From Malurus cyaneus samueli (Eukaryota > Chordata > Aves > Passeriformes > Maluridae), in assembly GCA_009741485.1 (NCBI GenBank), contig CM019219.1:29385250-29449249 (forward strand): a stretch of DNA of 64,000 nt, in the 5' to 3' direction. Made by a program: the position numbers and the translations under genes. Within the stretch, counting starts at the first letter, position 1. The number at the start of each line of letters is the position of its first letter. Positions 14,806 to 28,496 of this stretch are shown piece by piece. The notes under the pieces are model-generated. The model made no database searches, was not told the DNA's origin, and worked only from the letters and a program-made list of their open reading frames with translations.

Positions 14806-14891
14806 CCAGTGGGGCTATATATATATATATATACCCTTAACCTAAAACAAGTGCATATAAATTGTTATATAGCCCAGTGGGGCTATATATA

Positions 14892-14926
<35 letters not shown>

Positions 14927-14967
14927 TGATACCCTTAACCTAAAACAAGTGCATATAAATTGTTATC
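14806..14967. repeat. Duplicated AT microsatellite cassette
   Basis: Two tandem copies of a cassette: CCAGTGGGGC, a (TA)n tract, then CCCTTAACCTAAAACAAGTG and CATATAAATTGTTAT. Copy 1 starts at 14806 and copy 2 at 14874. The (TA)n tract grew from about 20 bp in copy 1 to about 50 bp in copy 2, interrupted by two AATATATATA steps. The flanks are nearly identical, so the duplication looks recent. Confidence 0.93.
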
Positions 14968-16012
14968 AATTAAATGGGCACACTCCACAAACACGTCACA
15001 AACTTACAACTTCAGACCCAAACCAGGTCTGTGATTTTTGCACAAATCACAGATCACAAATCAAACCAATTCTCAATCTTTTCACAGGAAGATCACTTTC
15101 TTTTCAAAGAGGAACAAAATTCAAAGCATCTTCTATACTAAATACATACATACATGCACTTGTTAAATCCTTCACTGCAGATTCTCCAAAAAGTTCTACC
15201 GAAATTAAAACCTCAGTATCAACAAGAAAGTAAAATACTCCTCCCCATAACCACGTAACTACTGCTCAGGTAAACAAAGCAAATTGACTAAGAGACAGGT
15301 AATCTAATTAATTACCTGACATATGATCTGCCCCAAGTAAATGAACTGTTTGACAACACTGACACCAAGTGACAGAATTCAGGAAAATACAAACCACAGC
15401 AACTCACACAGAATGTTACATTTTACCCTCATGCTCTGAAAAGTCTTATTTTATAAGGAGAAAATAGTTGTGAATACCCACAATGAGAGCTGATATTTTC
15501 ACATAAGCTATGTATGTGACAGAATATCCAACATTAAACACATGGTAACAATTCAATTTAGCCTTGATCCTTCAAGCACAAGTCAAAGACCATGTACACT
15601 TCAAAGTTTTATGCAAACTAACCTCATAAATTCATTTCCAAAGAAGAAAAAAATAATGGTCTGCATACACAGTAAGTATTGGATTCCATCAACTTACGTG
15701 CATTTGGTTCATTTTTCAAGCACAAGAATGCAAATAGTACTTCTATAAACTTCAGTGTACAAAATTATGTGTTAATGTAACGTTTAATAGTCTGGTAAGT
15801 CTCATTTATTTGTTTTGCCTGTGCTCCTCTCTGCTGAGAACAAAACCCAGGCAGTCTGGGTAGACTTGGCCCCCCTCCTGCTGCCTTACCTGACATTGCA
15901 CAAAACATAAAACCCAACTGACAGAACAATAACTCCCTCAAACACAACGATTTTACCACCCCCCATGTCTATGAGCAGCATTGTGTCTTCTTACAAGCTT
16001 CCCTGTTCTTAC

Positions 16013-16132
16013 CTGCTGACGTTTATATGCCAAATAATCAAGATTTTCCAGATCTTTTCGAAACTTTTGGTAGGTTTTCTGTAGATCAGATTTACTGGAT
16101 ACATTTCTTAAAGATTCAAATGTTCTTTGAAA
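16013..16132 (-). CDS. CTNNA3: CTNNA3 coding exon 5 (alpha-T-catenin, VH1 domain)
   Basis: Read on the minus strand, a CACAG acceptor precedes TTT CAA AGA and the exon ends CGT CAG CAG before a GTAAGA donor. It is 120 nt, 40 codons, phase 0 at both ends. It encodes FQRTFESLRN...LDYLAYKRQQ, which I recognise as the alpha-T-catenin segment following the LLQH motif of exon 4. Seen: an open frame, canonical splice sites and a polypyrimidine tract (TTTTTCTTTTTCCATCACAG). Known: this is helical-bundle sequence of the N-terminal vinculin-homology region that binds beta-catenin or plakoglobin. Paralogues CTNNA1 and CTNNA2 differ here, since the FQRTFES motif is specific to CTNNA3 as far as I remember. 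The next exon is not found in the leftmost 16 kb and should lie outside the window. Confidence 0.95.
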
Positions 16133-19100
16133 CTGTGATGGAAAAAGAAAAATTATCATTCACACAGTTGCTGTGTTTCACTCTGTATTACAATTTTATT
16201 CTACTAAATGCTAATGCTATTGAGCTGTGTCACCTCTAGCCTTCCACATAGTCCTACAGTTTTATTTTGAAACCAGTCACAATTCAAAGCATTGTACACA
16301 TGCCCTGCTCAATTAAATGAAGTCCTCTAACTTCATAGGTCAGAAATAACACTAGCAATCAAAACAATCTCTAAAGGTGAGTTCTTTTTCTATGCCAAGT
16401 TACAGGAACTAATATTCACATAGATTTAAACACTTTTTTTTCAACTAAGAAAAGTGTATGCAACTATATACAGGTCAGGAACTCATTCTATCAAGCATAA
16501 CAGTAGAACTTAGAAATCACAGGGTGCTTCTTATCAAGTTAATTTACTTAAGAGTGATTTAAGACCAGATAATCAACTTGGGCAATATGCTCACATTCTA
16601 CATGAAAACTGGGACGATTCCAATCATACTTTGTTATAGACCTTACTTTTAAATTTAAAACTTCTCCTATGCATACACAATTATTAAAAGTAGCACTGGT
16701 ATTTTTCAGAAATGTGCGATGCCAGTCCCGCTGTAGGAAGTGTAACAGAAAGGCTAAGGTTTGTGTGAGAGGAGAATGGGAGGTCCAGCTTCCTTGCTAC
16801 CTTAAGGAAATCATGAACCTTCTCCTCTGACTTGTTCTATTTACCCATCTGTAATTATTCTTCACACCTCATGAGCATGTGACAGCTGCAAAGCTGGAAG
16901 CATTTCAGTAATACTTTGTTATCATTGTGATTACCATCACAAGCAAGTCTATAAACATGTATTTTCACTGATATAATCAGGAAGAACTACAGGTTGTAAA
17001 TCCTTACAAAATATTGACATGGCCTACTACAAGCCCTGCGGATGAAGTACCTGCTTTAAGCTCACATGTGATACCTACCAGTACTAAGTACAGTACACAT
17101 TTCTCTATACCTTTGTTCAAACTACAGACATGGAATTGGAAAAATTAACCACGGGAGTAGAAGCGGAAAAAAACCCAAAGCCAACCCTCCACTCATCTTC
17201 AGTCTGTCTTAAAGAAGCTGACAACACTGACAGCCAATGCTGCACATGGATGTGGAGTGCTCCAGTGCCTCACTTTCCTGAGCATTTGATCAAGCTCAAG
17301 CCCAAGTTGTGCATGCTGCTCAACAAAACCCAGGTAACTCTCACTGGGGATAATAAGCAGCTGCAGAGGATTTCCACTGACAATTTATAACAACTTTCCT
17401 GGAACCTTCAGGCAAGTTAGCATTTCTTGTTTGCCATGCTGCAGCCTTTATTTCAGTCTCACTGCTCTCATAACCAAAAAGAAAGATAGGGCAGTATTTA
17501 TATCCATTTGTAATTTATCTTACTGTACCTGATTCAGCACCATTAGAGGTTAATTGGAGACTTTCTAGTTGCATTTGAAATGTTTGCTACCAAAAACTAA
17601 AATAAAACTTTCTCACCCAAAGTATACATTCCTGGATTCTGTACCAACATGGCAGACAGAACACACATGCTAAGACAAAACTGCAATACTCTCGATTCTT
17701 TTCCATCTGACTTCATTATCTTCCATTTTTTGTATGATATGTCATTTTCAGATTTTACCTCTGCTCCAGAGCTGTGATCAAAGCCTTCCCTTTGCAATGC
17801 TTACTTTCATCAATTCCCACTCCTGGCTAACCCCTTAGCCAAAAGCAACTTAATTACAACATTGCAAATGGGACCTGAGTATGGTTTAAAGTGATCAAAA
17901 GCACTCCACAGTGCTTATATTTTTAAAGTGTGTAAGAAACTGCTCATAATGTATTTGTCAAGTTCATTATGTATTTCTGCTCCAAACCATGACATGTTTC
18001 TCCAGAACTTAGCCCAAAGTTGTTGCACCCTGTTGTGGGATTGAATAATACAGGCATACAGTCTCTAATGATTCCTAAACTCACTAAATGAACGTAAGAT
18101 AATGTCTTTTCTTGAGGAGTCTTCTCTTTTTTTAAATAATCATCAACATGTTAGACTACAATAGAGCTGTAGAATCATCATCATCCTTTTAAGGATGTAC
18201 TTAATCCCAGAGATTCAATTCTTCATTGGCAGGAGCTCTGCAAGCAAGATCACTCACTTCCTTATGTCCTGAAGCAACCTAAACATTAATAATGCATTTA
18301 TCCCTCTGGAAAGAGATATAAGAATCAGCATGAGAGTAGGAGCAAATACAAACCAAATCTGTAACTATAAGGGCAACATGCTTCAATAAAATAGATGGGT
18401 AATTGCCAGAACATCCACATCTGTCTTTAGATGCAAGGGAAAAACACTTATTAAAAATTTAACTCAAAAGTAAATAAAAAACCAACCAAACAATTTTAAG
18501 AAAACATAGTTAAGCTTTTTCCACTTCCATCAACAGGAAATCAGAAAAATGTGTTTTGGATATACAAAGGTTATCAGCACATGCCTTAAACTTAAAACTA
18601 CATCTGGATCTTCCTGCATCATACCTCTATGAGTGTGAACCACCATTTTGGGGTGAATGGTAAAAAACCTCTCTCATTTCTCTTGTCTAAAGGTGAAAAG
18701 TATTAGTACTCCTGGCCTTTTTTTTTTTTTTTGTCTCACCAATAACCAAACGTAAATAATCACAAGAGATTCACAGAAGCTTTCATGCCTGTCACTTTTT
18801 CGAAGTGCTTTGAACAGTTTCTGGAAGCTGAGAAGTAGCATTCCTTTACTACTTTTGGCACTACTGGGTAACCACCTGGACTGATTTTCCTTCTGTAATA
18901 AAATCATATCTCTGTGATTTCATCAGAGCTGCTTGAGTTTGTCAGGTTACCATAGAAGACTTCATAGCACAGATACTGCATAGAAAATTCCACAGCTTAA
19001 ACAGAAGAACATGACTTCACATTCACAATATTACAGCATTCCTTTCACAAAAAAAAAAAAAAATCCAAACTCAACAACTGAAGAAGTTGAGCCCAGCAGC

Positions 19101-22100
19101 CTGGCTCTAAAACACACAGGGAGGATAACACAGCAGCCCCAGTGTCCTGAGCATGCACCATCAAGACATGACTGAATGAATGCTCTGTGCTCATCTGACT
19201 GGAAACCAAAACAGAGTGGATGTTTTCACTAAGTGAAGGAACTCTCAGACCCCTTTTTTAGGGATCACAAAGCAACAAATAGCATCAAGACAAAGTGATG
19301 AAGACCACAAATGTGGACAGGTCAGAAGAGCCTTATTAACACAGCCTCTTTGGAAGTATGATGCTCCTGATTAGTGTAGGATAAAGTCGACACACTCCTC
19401 TCCAATAATGACCGTGGTTTATCTAATTAGTCAGTATGACTGTAAGCATCAGGACTGAATTTCCTATGGTCTCACATCTTACACTTTGCAATGTCAGAGA
19501 GGTGAGCTCTGACTGAAGTTTCTCCTGCAGTAAAGGAGCTTAACAACTGAGAATCCTCTGCTATCTTTATGAGCTCCTGACAGAGCTTTTTGAGTTTTTT
19601 CTCTTCTACCCTTCTACTTCCAGGAGCCTTGGAATTTCTGCTCTGTCACCATATGCAATGTAAATGAGGCAAGGAGATCAAAGAGAAGATGCTAAGACAG
19701 AGTGGCTGCACATTTCAAAATGAAATAATATTAAACTAACCTATCATACTAAAATTTTGATACTACTTAAGCCAAAATTTACTATGTTTCATCTTCAACG
19801 TAAGGTACGAAAATTAGTGCCTTCCCAGCTAAACAGGAGGCCAGGACACAAAATCATGAGATTATAAATATGCAGTGCCTAACTGCTTCATTGCTTGCAA
19901 TTCAGAAATGTTGGAGAAGACATCATTAAACACAGAGTACAAAGTCATATTCCTGGTAACAACCTTACAATTTCCATATGAACAGGAAGAGGGATGAGGA
20001 CAGCAGATACTGCTTCCCCAGTTTGTGCATGGTGCTACTGGACAAACCACACACCTTTAATGTCACTTGCCTGACAATCTAGTTAAGTTATAAGGATGAT
20101 GTAATCAAAGGGCCTGCTGCACTTCCTTCAGTTTCCTTCTACACGGGCAGTTCTGATTTAGGGCCAGTGCTGTGAAAAGCCATTCTGTTATCCACGAATT
20201 AGGAGAAAGGGCTCCTTTTTGTTTGTCTAAAGCTGCACAGGTGAAAGAATATTTGTATTTCAGAGTATCAATATTGTCCTTTTCCACCATGCAGGGCAAC
20301 ACAGTAGCACTGAACTATTTTTTCCATTGGTAAAATATTCCTTCTATTTTTCTATAGATTAATATGAGTTGAATTAAGGACAAGAATCGAATTTTACTTC
20401 CATTCTTACATAAGGAAGTTGTCCATTGAAAAATACCTTCCTGTTTTAATAAGGTACCGGTTCTTTTAAAGACTAAATTATACCAAATGTACTGTTTTAA
20501 ATTATCCAGAGATATGGTTGGAAAAAACCATACACAACCTCTCTTAAATTCCAATTACTGAGCACACATACTTAGGACAAAAAAGCTGTTCTTCCCATAT
20601 TTTGCTGTAATGGAATGGGCAATGTGCCTTTGGAGAGGTTTATGGAGAGAAGTTCCCATAGCTTTTTCCATTAAGCAAATGTCATATGATTCTGCTGTCA
20701 TTTTAAGAAGGTCTGAAGACATGCACTCTGATGGTAAAGCAGATATTGTTTGCTTTGCATGCATTTCCTCATTTCTGCCTCTCAAAACATGAACTAGTTA
20801 TAAAATAAATTTCTCCAGATCAGAATGATAGCTGCATGCTTGAATTGTTGATCAGGCAAGCCATTCTACAATTACACTGACTTTGTTACTGTATTACCAA
20901 TAAATAACATGCCAAGGGAAGATGATTTCCCAAGATTATTTTTCCAGTCTAGAATCTGCCTTCCCATATTAGCACTCTGGAGAGGGAAATTTCAGAACGT
21001 CACTTCCATATTATTCTCGCACTTCAGTGGTGTGTGTTGCTGTAGATGCTGAACACAGTAACAAACACTCCAAAGGGAAGCCTTTAGCAATGTTATTTCC
21101 CTGACAGGTTCAAAGAGAGTTGACTGCAATGGAGTCCTGGTCACTGACTGGAGCATGCAGGCATCTGCAGAGTTCAAAAAATTATTTCAGATAGGCCTCT
21201 GCTTTTCTAACATTCCACCTTCCAATTTTCCCGAAATAATTTTCCAACTTCATCACCAGACACAAGGTGGATTTCTTATACTCAGTTGTATTTCTGATGA
21301 TTTGAAGCACTCTATGTCAACTTCTGCTACAAACCACTTTTATAATATAAATCTCCCCAAGGTTTTTGTTTACAACTTAACTTACTCCATTTGGAATAAT
21401 CACCCCACATTTTGACAATTATTTATTTTTACAAGCACAAACGAGCAGGCAAAAGGCCCCCATACCAAGCACAGAAGTGGATCCAGATTCCTGTTGCTCT
21501 CAAAAGGATGCTCACTTTGAAAAAGCCAATTCCTAAAAGCAATTCTTTGGAAGCTGCTTTTCCTCTGTGATTTACTCACACCACAGAATGTCATAGAATT
21601 TGCAGAGAGTGATGATAAACGCTGTAACCCTGATTCCAAACAACTGCACCCCACATACTGTAGACCAACCTCTGACTGATAGCAAGAATGCATTTCTGAT
21701 TGCTGAGAAAATAAATAGGAGTACAAAGCAGAGGAGAAGATAAATCTTCTCTCAAAGACTCCTGTTCCTTTCCTAATACTCATTAAGTTCCAAGAGTTCC
21801 CTTGGCATGGAGTGACCCATGCCCAACAAAGGGAAGGTAGGAAGAAGTTAGAAGTTAGAAATTTTGCCATTCTATTTTTTTTCTTTTTCCCGGGCAAGAG
21901 TTTTAAATAACTCTAAGTAAGCATTTTATAAAGATCATGCAGTCTGAGGCACTCATGAAAAATATGAAGACTTACACAGTAAATCTACAAGCATGACAAG
22001 AAGGGGAGAAAGGCAGATAAAACACATTGGCTCAGCATGATCTGAAACCAATTAGGGAAAGACAGACTGCCAATGATCTTTGAATGAAATTCTCCAAACT

Positions 22101-25100
22101 TGTTACTTTCCTGCTGTTCTCTCCTGATCAATAAATTCAAGCAATTCCATTAGTCTCTTAATTCACTTAATTAAATAATATCGAGCATTACTAACCATAA
22201 TGGATGAGCTGCTAACATAGCTCTGAATGAGAGAGTGCAATACTCAAGGATAGCCTTCTGTCTGACATTTTTCACAACTCAGTTTTTTATTAGAGACCTC
22301 AAGCTCTTTAAGCAGGGAAGCTCAGATACAGACAGCTATTTATTTAAACTCTTCCTTGTGTAAAAAAAGTTGTTTAAAAAGGCAAAACCTTTCTTTTTAG
22401 GTTTGATGCACTTTATTTTCTCCATGAACTCTATAAGGATCTTGCTATTTGCACTGCACCGTCACACTCTTGTGAGACTGAATTTCCCAAGGGGCCAGAA
22501 ATGTTCTATGCCAGAATGCGATCAGTGACTGAGAGTTTGTATTGGCATCTAGTATGCATCATTTACACATGTGTTTAATCACACTTTGCGTGGTGAAGAT
22601 TTGACAGAATTCATAAAATAATTAAAATTCTCTCCACTTTATTACCAAAATTTCTAAAAAAGCTAATTTCCTGTTCACAAAGGTAGGGTTTTGATTATTT
22701 GGTTTGAAATTCCTGCCAGGAATATCAAATCCTTTCAAAATGACTAACCTGTTATTTCTAGTTTTAAAAAGTCACATTTCAGTATTTTTGTGAAAATGTT
22801 GAGTGCTTTCAGCCTCATACTCTGTTTACTATAAAGACTTTAATCACCCAGAATTAAAAAAACAATCCTAAATCTAAGCAAAATGTACAAAAGACTGTAT
22901 TAGAGACTAAATAAACTGGAAGGAGGTAGCTGAGGTTCATCCTTTTTTCCTTGATATACTTCAGCAGGCAGTTGTGACAGATAACACTGGAAGAAGCTTT
23001 CTATGGCAGCCATTCACATTGTTTTCTTTCTATTTTTATTCCCAGATTACCAAAGAAATTAAAGTTTAATGGTTCGGAGTGTATTCTGTCAGTAGAAGTA
23101 GGTATAGTTTCAAGTGTTTTAAATGTCAGTGTTGGAATTAACTGATTTTAGTGAGTGATCAAGATTAAAACTTTCAGCACTCTTTGATAAATGGGTTTGA
23201 AAAATATTAGATACTTAAATTGGCGATTTCCTATTAAATACTTCCATACTGAGCAAGATCTCACTTATACTGTGCAGAGTTCTTTGATGGTGCTGAACGA
23301 ACTTCTTGCATTTTTATACATACCAAAAAAGAGAAAGGCCCTTGATTAGAATTTTTATGTCTTTTATTCAATTAATTTTTTATTTTTAAAATTAAATTTG
23401 GCTTAGACCTTTTTAATGTCTTCATTCTACCCTATGAAAATTATAGAGCTTGGAGATATGGAAATAAAGAGCAATTAAATTTCTCATCTGTTAAAATGAT
23501 AACAGCTGTAACACTCATGTCTGGCGGAGAGAATAATATGGTAGAAGTATTAAGGGTTTAGAATAAGTACAAAGAAAAACAGCTAATGACTTTTAAAGAG
23601 TTGATTTGCAAGGCATATGAATATGCAAAAATCAAGTACGTTAGAGCTGATACAGAGACATGGTTCTACTTTCACACTGCCTTTTTGTGGGAGAAAGTTC
23701 ATGTTGAAGAAAAATTGAATTCCTAAGGGAGTTTTAAAGTATAATGATTTAAGTTAAAGATTTAGAAGAGAGAAAAGTTGAAATTCACTAAAATGTTTAA
23801 TTGCATTTAAATCTCGCTCAGTTAGCTGTGACCAAAAGTTGTTAGAAACTGAGGGATGTTCAATAGCATATGTTGAAATCACACTAACTCGATTTCCTCA
23901 TTAGATGTCAATATAAAAGACACCTTTACAGCTAATATCACTGTTGGCAAGTTCACCAGCCAGGGCAGAGATGAAATAAATATGCAAAATGTAACACTCT
24001 CCTCTAAGAACTAGGGTGTCTTATGCATAGGCATTATGGACAGTGTTATTCCACACTAATTTATTCTAAGGGTTCATCTATGAATTCAGTTCTCACTCCC
24101 ATTGAGAGAAAATGTGGAAGAAGATAAAAATTTAGCGGCAATCTCTGCAGTGCTGGAGTTTTTCCTGAGTGATACTTTGCATTCCTTCATCATTTTCAGT
24201 TATTGTTTGTTTTCATTATCAGGCAGAAAACATAAAGTGAATTAGACAGTTGTTTAGAAATACTGAAACTGTAGCAAGGAAAACCACCTAATTTTAGTTC
24301 TCTCATGTAAACATACATAATATATCTCAGAAGAGAGCACCTAGGATTATAAAAGTAAGTACTAAAAATGTAATAGGCTACCATGGGAAATCATAATTTC
24401 AGAAAATTTTCCACAAACAGCACAGCAGACATAGGCCACTCCTCTTAGAGACGACAAATTTAAACATATAGAATAACATGGAAGCTTCTGCAAATGAGTG
24501 TTAATTTAGCTTGTGGTTCATCTCTAACAGTTGTCAGTGTGGATCTTTCAAACCCAGATAATTTGTGGTTTTATCAGTCTTTTATAAATTAATGAAGGTA
24601 TTAGGGGAAAAAAGGAACCAAGAGTAGAACAATTCATTGCTCTTCCCAGCAAAGACACACACCAGGTGGAATGGAGTGAACAGCCAGAGAAGAAATTCAG
24701 TCAACACATTTTTATAGTCAGATGCAAGATAATAAACACAGTGTTCAAAGAGGAAGGAAGCCTGCTCACATGGTACACTATGGCTGACACTAAAGTAACC
24801 CAAGTTTATGTAGACGAGAAAGAATTTTCATGTTGAGCAATGAAAGTGGGGACTAATTCAGCAGTAGTGGCACAACCACTGGTGTATTTTATGTGGAATA
24901 GAAGAATGAAGGCATCTGCTCCACATAAAGGTGGAAAAAATATGACCGAAAACGGCACTGTTGTGATACATAGTTCTAAAAAACATTACTCCCTAGAGTG
25001 AAAAAATTAAGTGGCTTTTAGTGAATACTTACTACTGGACAAATTTTAAAGCTGAGCCAACATTAGGGCTCTCTAGTCTTCTCTCTGCAGTATACAAATA

Positions 25101-25631
25101 TATAGCTGGAGCTATAAGGACTCACCAGATGTACCTCACCCATCTTCTCTCTCCACTCAGCTGATCTGTCACACAGTGAATTGAACACAGACAGACCCTT
25201 ACATACTCAGCTCTTTTCCTCTGTAAATATCCAAATAAAATCCACCTTTAAGGTATCCTAAAATTATAATAAAATACATATTTTACAAATAAATACAAAT
25301 GAAATATCCCTAATTCTGCTGCAAATATCAAGAAGGCTTCATGCACAAAATGCTATATAATAAGAAAATAGGAAATAAGAAAGAAAGTTAAAATGTAACT
25401 GCACAGATAACTACCTGCTTCTTCAGATCAAGTATGTTGAGCTGCAAGATGACTTTTCTTGGTTCATTCTACAAATCTCATCTAGAACCTACACGTGGCC
25501 CAGTTGCCAAGATGTTATGTGCATGAGACCTACAAGCCTCAAGTAGAGAAAGTTTTTTCTGCTGAAAGAGCCCTGAGCAGACACACCTGTGGCTAACCGG
25601 AGCCAGCAGAGGTGGGCAGAGCATTACTCAC
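16133..25631 (-). other. CTNNA3: CTNNA3 intron 4
   Basis: 9,499 bp between donor GTGAGT (25631 downward) and acceptor CACAG (to 16133). It appears largely unique AT-rich sequence, with no CR1 that I can recognise. It contains a 165-codon minus-strand open frame at 21400-21897 with no splice-site framing and no recognised homology. Confidence 0.9.
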
Positions 25632-25798
25632 CACATTCAAGTGCTGCAGCAGATAGGCCACATCCACCATGTCGGCCAGAATGAGGAGCCTGGTGACAGC
25701 TGCCAGCAGGGAGCGAGCTGCTGGGACAACAGCCTGCCTCCTGGGCAGGGAGCAGGGATCACTGGTGAATGCCTCTGCCGACACCTGCAAGGCCTGAC
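25632..25798 (-). CDS. CTNNA3: CTNNA3 coding exon 4 (alpha-T-catenin, VH1 domain)
   Basis: Minus-strand exon of 167 nt between a TTTTGCAG acceptor and a GTGAGT donor. Its first two bases (GT) complete the serine codon opened by the last base of exon 3, and it ends in phase 0. It encodes QALQVSAEAF, then DPCSLPRRQAVV, then LLAAVTRLLILADMVDV and YLLQHLNV. The RLLILADM block is a hallmark of all alpha-catenins; the flanking residues fit CTNNA3 best. Known: this helix pair belongs to the dimerisation and beta-catenin/plakoglobin-binding region. The last two residues, NV, differ from the SA I recall for human, a small change at the exon edge. GC content is clearly higher than in the surrounding intron, as expected for a conserved exon. 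Confidence 0.96.
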
Positions 25799-26387
25799 CT
25801 GCAAAAGGAAGGCAAATTCCCTTAGGCTGAATCACAACACCCAGGGCAAAAGAAACCGCTACAATTCCATCAGTTATTTGGAAAGTCACAAGTACTACCA
25901 ATAAATCTGGCATCTCTTTGTTGCCCTAATGCCTTGAAATGAAGGTCAGTTATTACAGATGGTGCAGGTTAATGTTCCACATTCTCCATGATGTTCCCTT
26001 TCTATTATACTGCATCATTTAATTCTGAAATAATTCCCTTGGCCTTCACACTATTACTCTTAACTGTACACAACAAACCCAAGGGCTTTATTTAAACCTG
26101 CCTACTCCCTGCTTGTTATATTACTATGTACTTGGTGCCCTTGCTATTGATTAATTCCTAGTCACAGAAGGGAATCAAATATTGCTCTTCTCATTACAAA
26201 CATAAGTTAATGGAATGAAAACCTCACATTCAAACATCTGACTGACATAAAGTGAAATTTGTGCCATGGAGCTAGTAACTGCAAGTAGGCAGCAATATAC
26301 AGCTCTCCAACATGAAGTTTGGTAAATGAAATGTAATAGTAAGGACAACAGTGACAAACACCATAAATACCTGAAGGGAGGTGAAAA

Positions 26388-26690
26388 GAAGATGAATCTG
26401 GCCTGTTCTGAGTGGTGCCCAGGAACAGGGTGAGAAGCAATGAGCACAAACTGACACACAGAAGATTCTATGTAAGGATCAGAATCTTTTTTTTTTTTTT
26501 TTCAGTGGGAGAGTGATTCAGCAGTGGCACGGGCTGACCAGAAAGGCTGTGTAGTCTCCACTCTGGGAGATATTAAAAACCTGACTGGACACAGTCCTGG
26601 GCAGACTGCTGGCCCTGCCTGAGCTTGGGCATCAAACCAGATGACCTCCAGAGATCCCTTCCACCTTCCAACATTCTGTGATTCTGTGAT
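26388..26690 (+). mobile_element. CR1 LINE 3' fragment, sense
   Basis: It runs from the block near AGGGTGAGAAGCAATGAGCA and CACAAACTGACACACAGAAG, through GGGAGATATTAAAAACCTGA and CCAGATGACCTCCAGAGATC, to the tail ACATTCTGTGATTCTGTGAT (two 8-bp tail units). A T17 run at about 26487-26503 interrupts it, at the normal site of the CR1 TTTTTCACTGTGAG segment. It lies in CTNNA3 intron 3, opposite to the gene. Confidence 0.92.
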
Positions 26691-27992
26691 CAAACACATT
26701 CAGACCCTTCTGAATTATGACCATGTCCTTAGAAATGATTGTGACTTCAGCTGGGATGGCCAGAGGAACAAGTATAAAATCACAACCCTAAGACAGAGCT
26801 GAGATGCAGGCCAGGCAGATAGGAGCTACGAGTACAAACAGCAGAAAATGACAGCTCCAACATGATGTTAAAACTTTCCTAAACTGCAGCAGACAGCATG
26901 ACAGTCTGATGCAATTTCATCTATTTTTATTGTAATTCCCATCAAGTGGATATTCTTCCATAATTACATTTGTCACAAACAATGAAACACAAAAAATGCC
27001 CTTTTAGTGGCACAAATAGGGATTCAGAAAGACAGCAGTATTCATAGTATTTCAATTATTTCAGACAATCAAACAAAAAGCAATTCAAAGAACCAAAGCC
27101 AGGATATATCATAACTACACAATTACTGTCAGGCAGATATTTCCAAGACTCTGTTCAGCACACCCAGATAGATGACTCCCAAAGTAAATGGTGTTCCACT
27201 ATCATCTGATGAGCTACTGACAGCTACTGCTATGTCAATTGTCTGCTACTTACGCATGTGCTTACAAAAATCTCTGCTCCGATGCAAGAAACTTAAAAAC
27301 ACTGTTGAGACACAGATAATTTTTTTAAAAGTTAGAGGATTCAAGCACTTTATCCAGTACCAAAAATATAAAAGAAAATTACAGCAGAATTCCTTTAAAA
27401 GCAAGTCAACTGTGAGCCAGTTGGCAATTAGCTGAGAGCTGGTGCCAGGCTGTGTCTGTACAGAGACTGCAACAATGCCACCAAGTGCAGGCAGTGAGCA
27501 CCCCTCAGAGACAGTGCTCAGCATCGCACTGACAACAGCCACATGCTCTTCATTGGTTTAGGCAAGAGCAATGGAATTACGCTTTCTTCTTTTATTTGTT
27601 TCAATAGATGTTTTTTCTCCTTTCTAAATCCCATCCAAGCATCACATTTTTCTCTCTTCTTTATATTTACAACTGGCTTTCTCCTCTCATTTTTTTAACT
27701 GCAGCAGTGTGAAAGGCACATGGAATGCAGTGAATTTTGTGCCATTCTTGTGTCCTCCCACAAGGAGGTATGGTTGCCAAGAAAGTCCTGTCACCCACTC
27801 GTGAACTGCACTATTAGAGGCTGATGGATTTACAGTTCTGGAGACTGTAACACAGTTGTTAACAGGAGTTCATTAAGTGGTGGACAGACAGACCCAAATA
27901 AGTAAAAAGAGTATTTCAAACATTTCAGTGTCAAACTTGAGAGAACAAAAATACAAACCAACAAGAAAAATCCCACAATGGTTTATATTATA

Positions 27993-28496
27993 ACATCCTA
28001 GAATAGTTTGGGTTGGAAGGGACCTTACAGATCATCTAGTTCCAATCCCTTTGCCATGGACAGGGACACCTTCTATTAGACCAGGCCGCTCCAAGCCCCA
28101 TCCAACCCAGCCTTGAACACCTCCAGGGATGGGGCAGCCACAGCTTCTCTGGGCAATCTGTGCCAGGGCTTCACCATTTTCATAAAGAATAATTTCTTCC
28201 TAATATCTAACCTTCATCATCACCCTCTTTCAGTTTAAAGTTTTTCCTCCTTGTAGGAATTCCCTCTCCCAAACCTCTTGTAGGTACTGCTCAGGTTCTG
28301 AAAGGCAATAATGTCTCCCCAGACTCTTCTCCTCAGTCTGAACAAGCCCAGCTCTCTCAGCTTGTCCTAACAGGAGAGGTGCTCAATTCCACTGATGATC
28401 TTTGTGGCTCCCCTGGACTGGCTCCAACCAGTCCATGTCCTTCTTATGCTGAGAGCTCAAGAGCTGACTACAGTATTCCACATGGGGTCTCACCAA
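27993..28496 (-). mobile_element. CR1 LINE 3' fragment, antisense
   Basis: It starts with TCCTAGAATAG (a degenerate reversed 8-bp tail), then GGGTTGGAAGGGACCTTACA and on through ACACCTCCAGGGATGGGGCA and TCTCTGGGCAATCTG to CCACATGGGGTCTCACCA. This is the classic CR1 3' end read in reverse, about 500 bp, truncated at its 5' end. It sits in intron 3 of CTNNA3, in the same direction as the gene, and is among the best preserved CR1 copies in the window. Confidence 0.95.

Larger units (their letters stand above)
1..16012 (-). other. CTNNA3: CTNNA3 intron 5 (partial)
   Basis: Left of the exon 5 donor (GT at 16012-16011 on minus). I looked for the next alpha-catenin exon on the minus strand and did not find it, so the intron exceeds 16 kb. 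Besides the CR1 pieces, solo LTR, AT cassette and A-rich tract listed separately, it holds AT-rich sequence with short chance open frames. A frame of 83 codons at 212-463 (+) has no recognised homology. Confidence 0.85.

Noticed and set aside
14862..15233. 123-codon plus-strand frame
   Set aside because: It starts in the (TA)n microsatellite (Ile-Tyr repeats) and shows no recognised homology.
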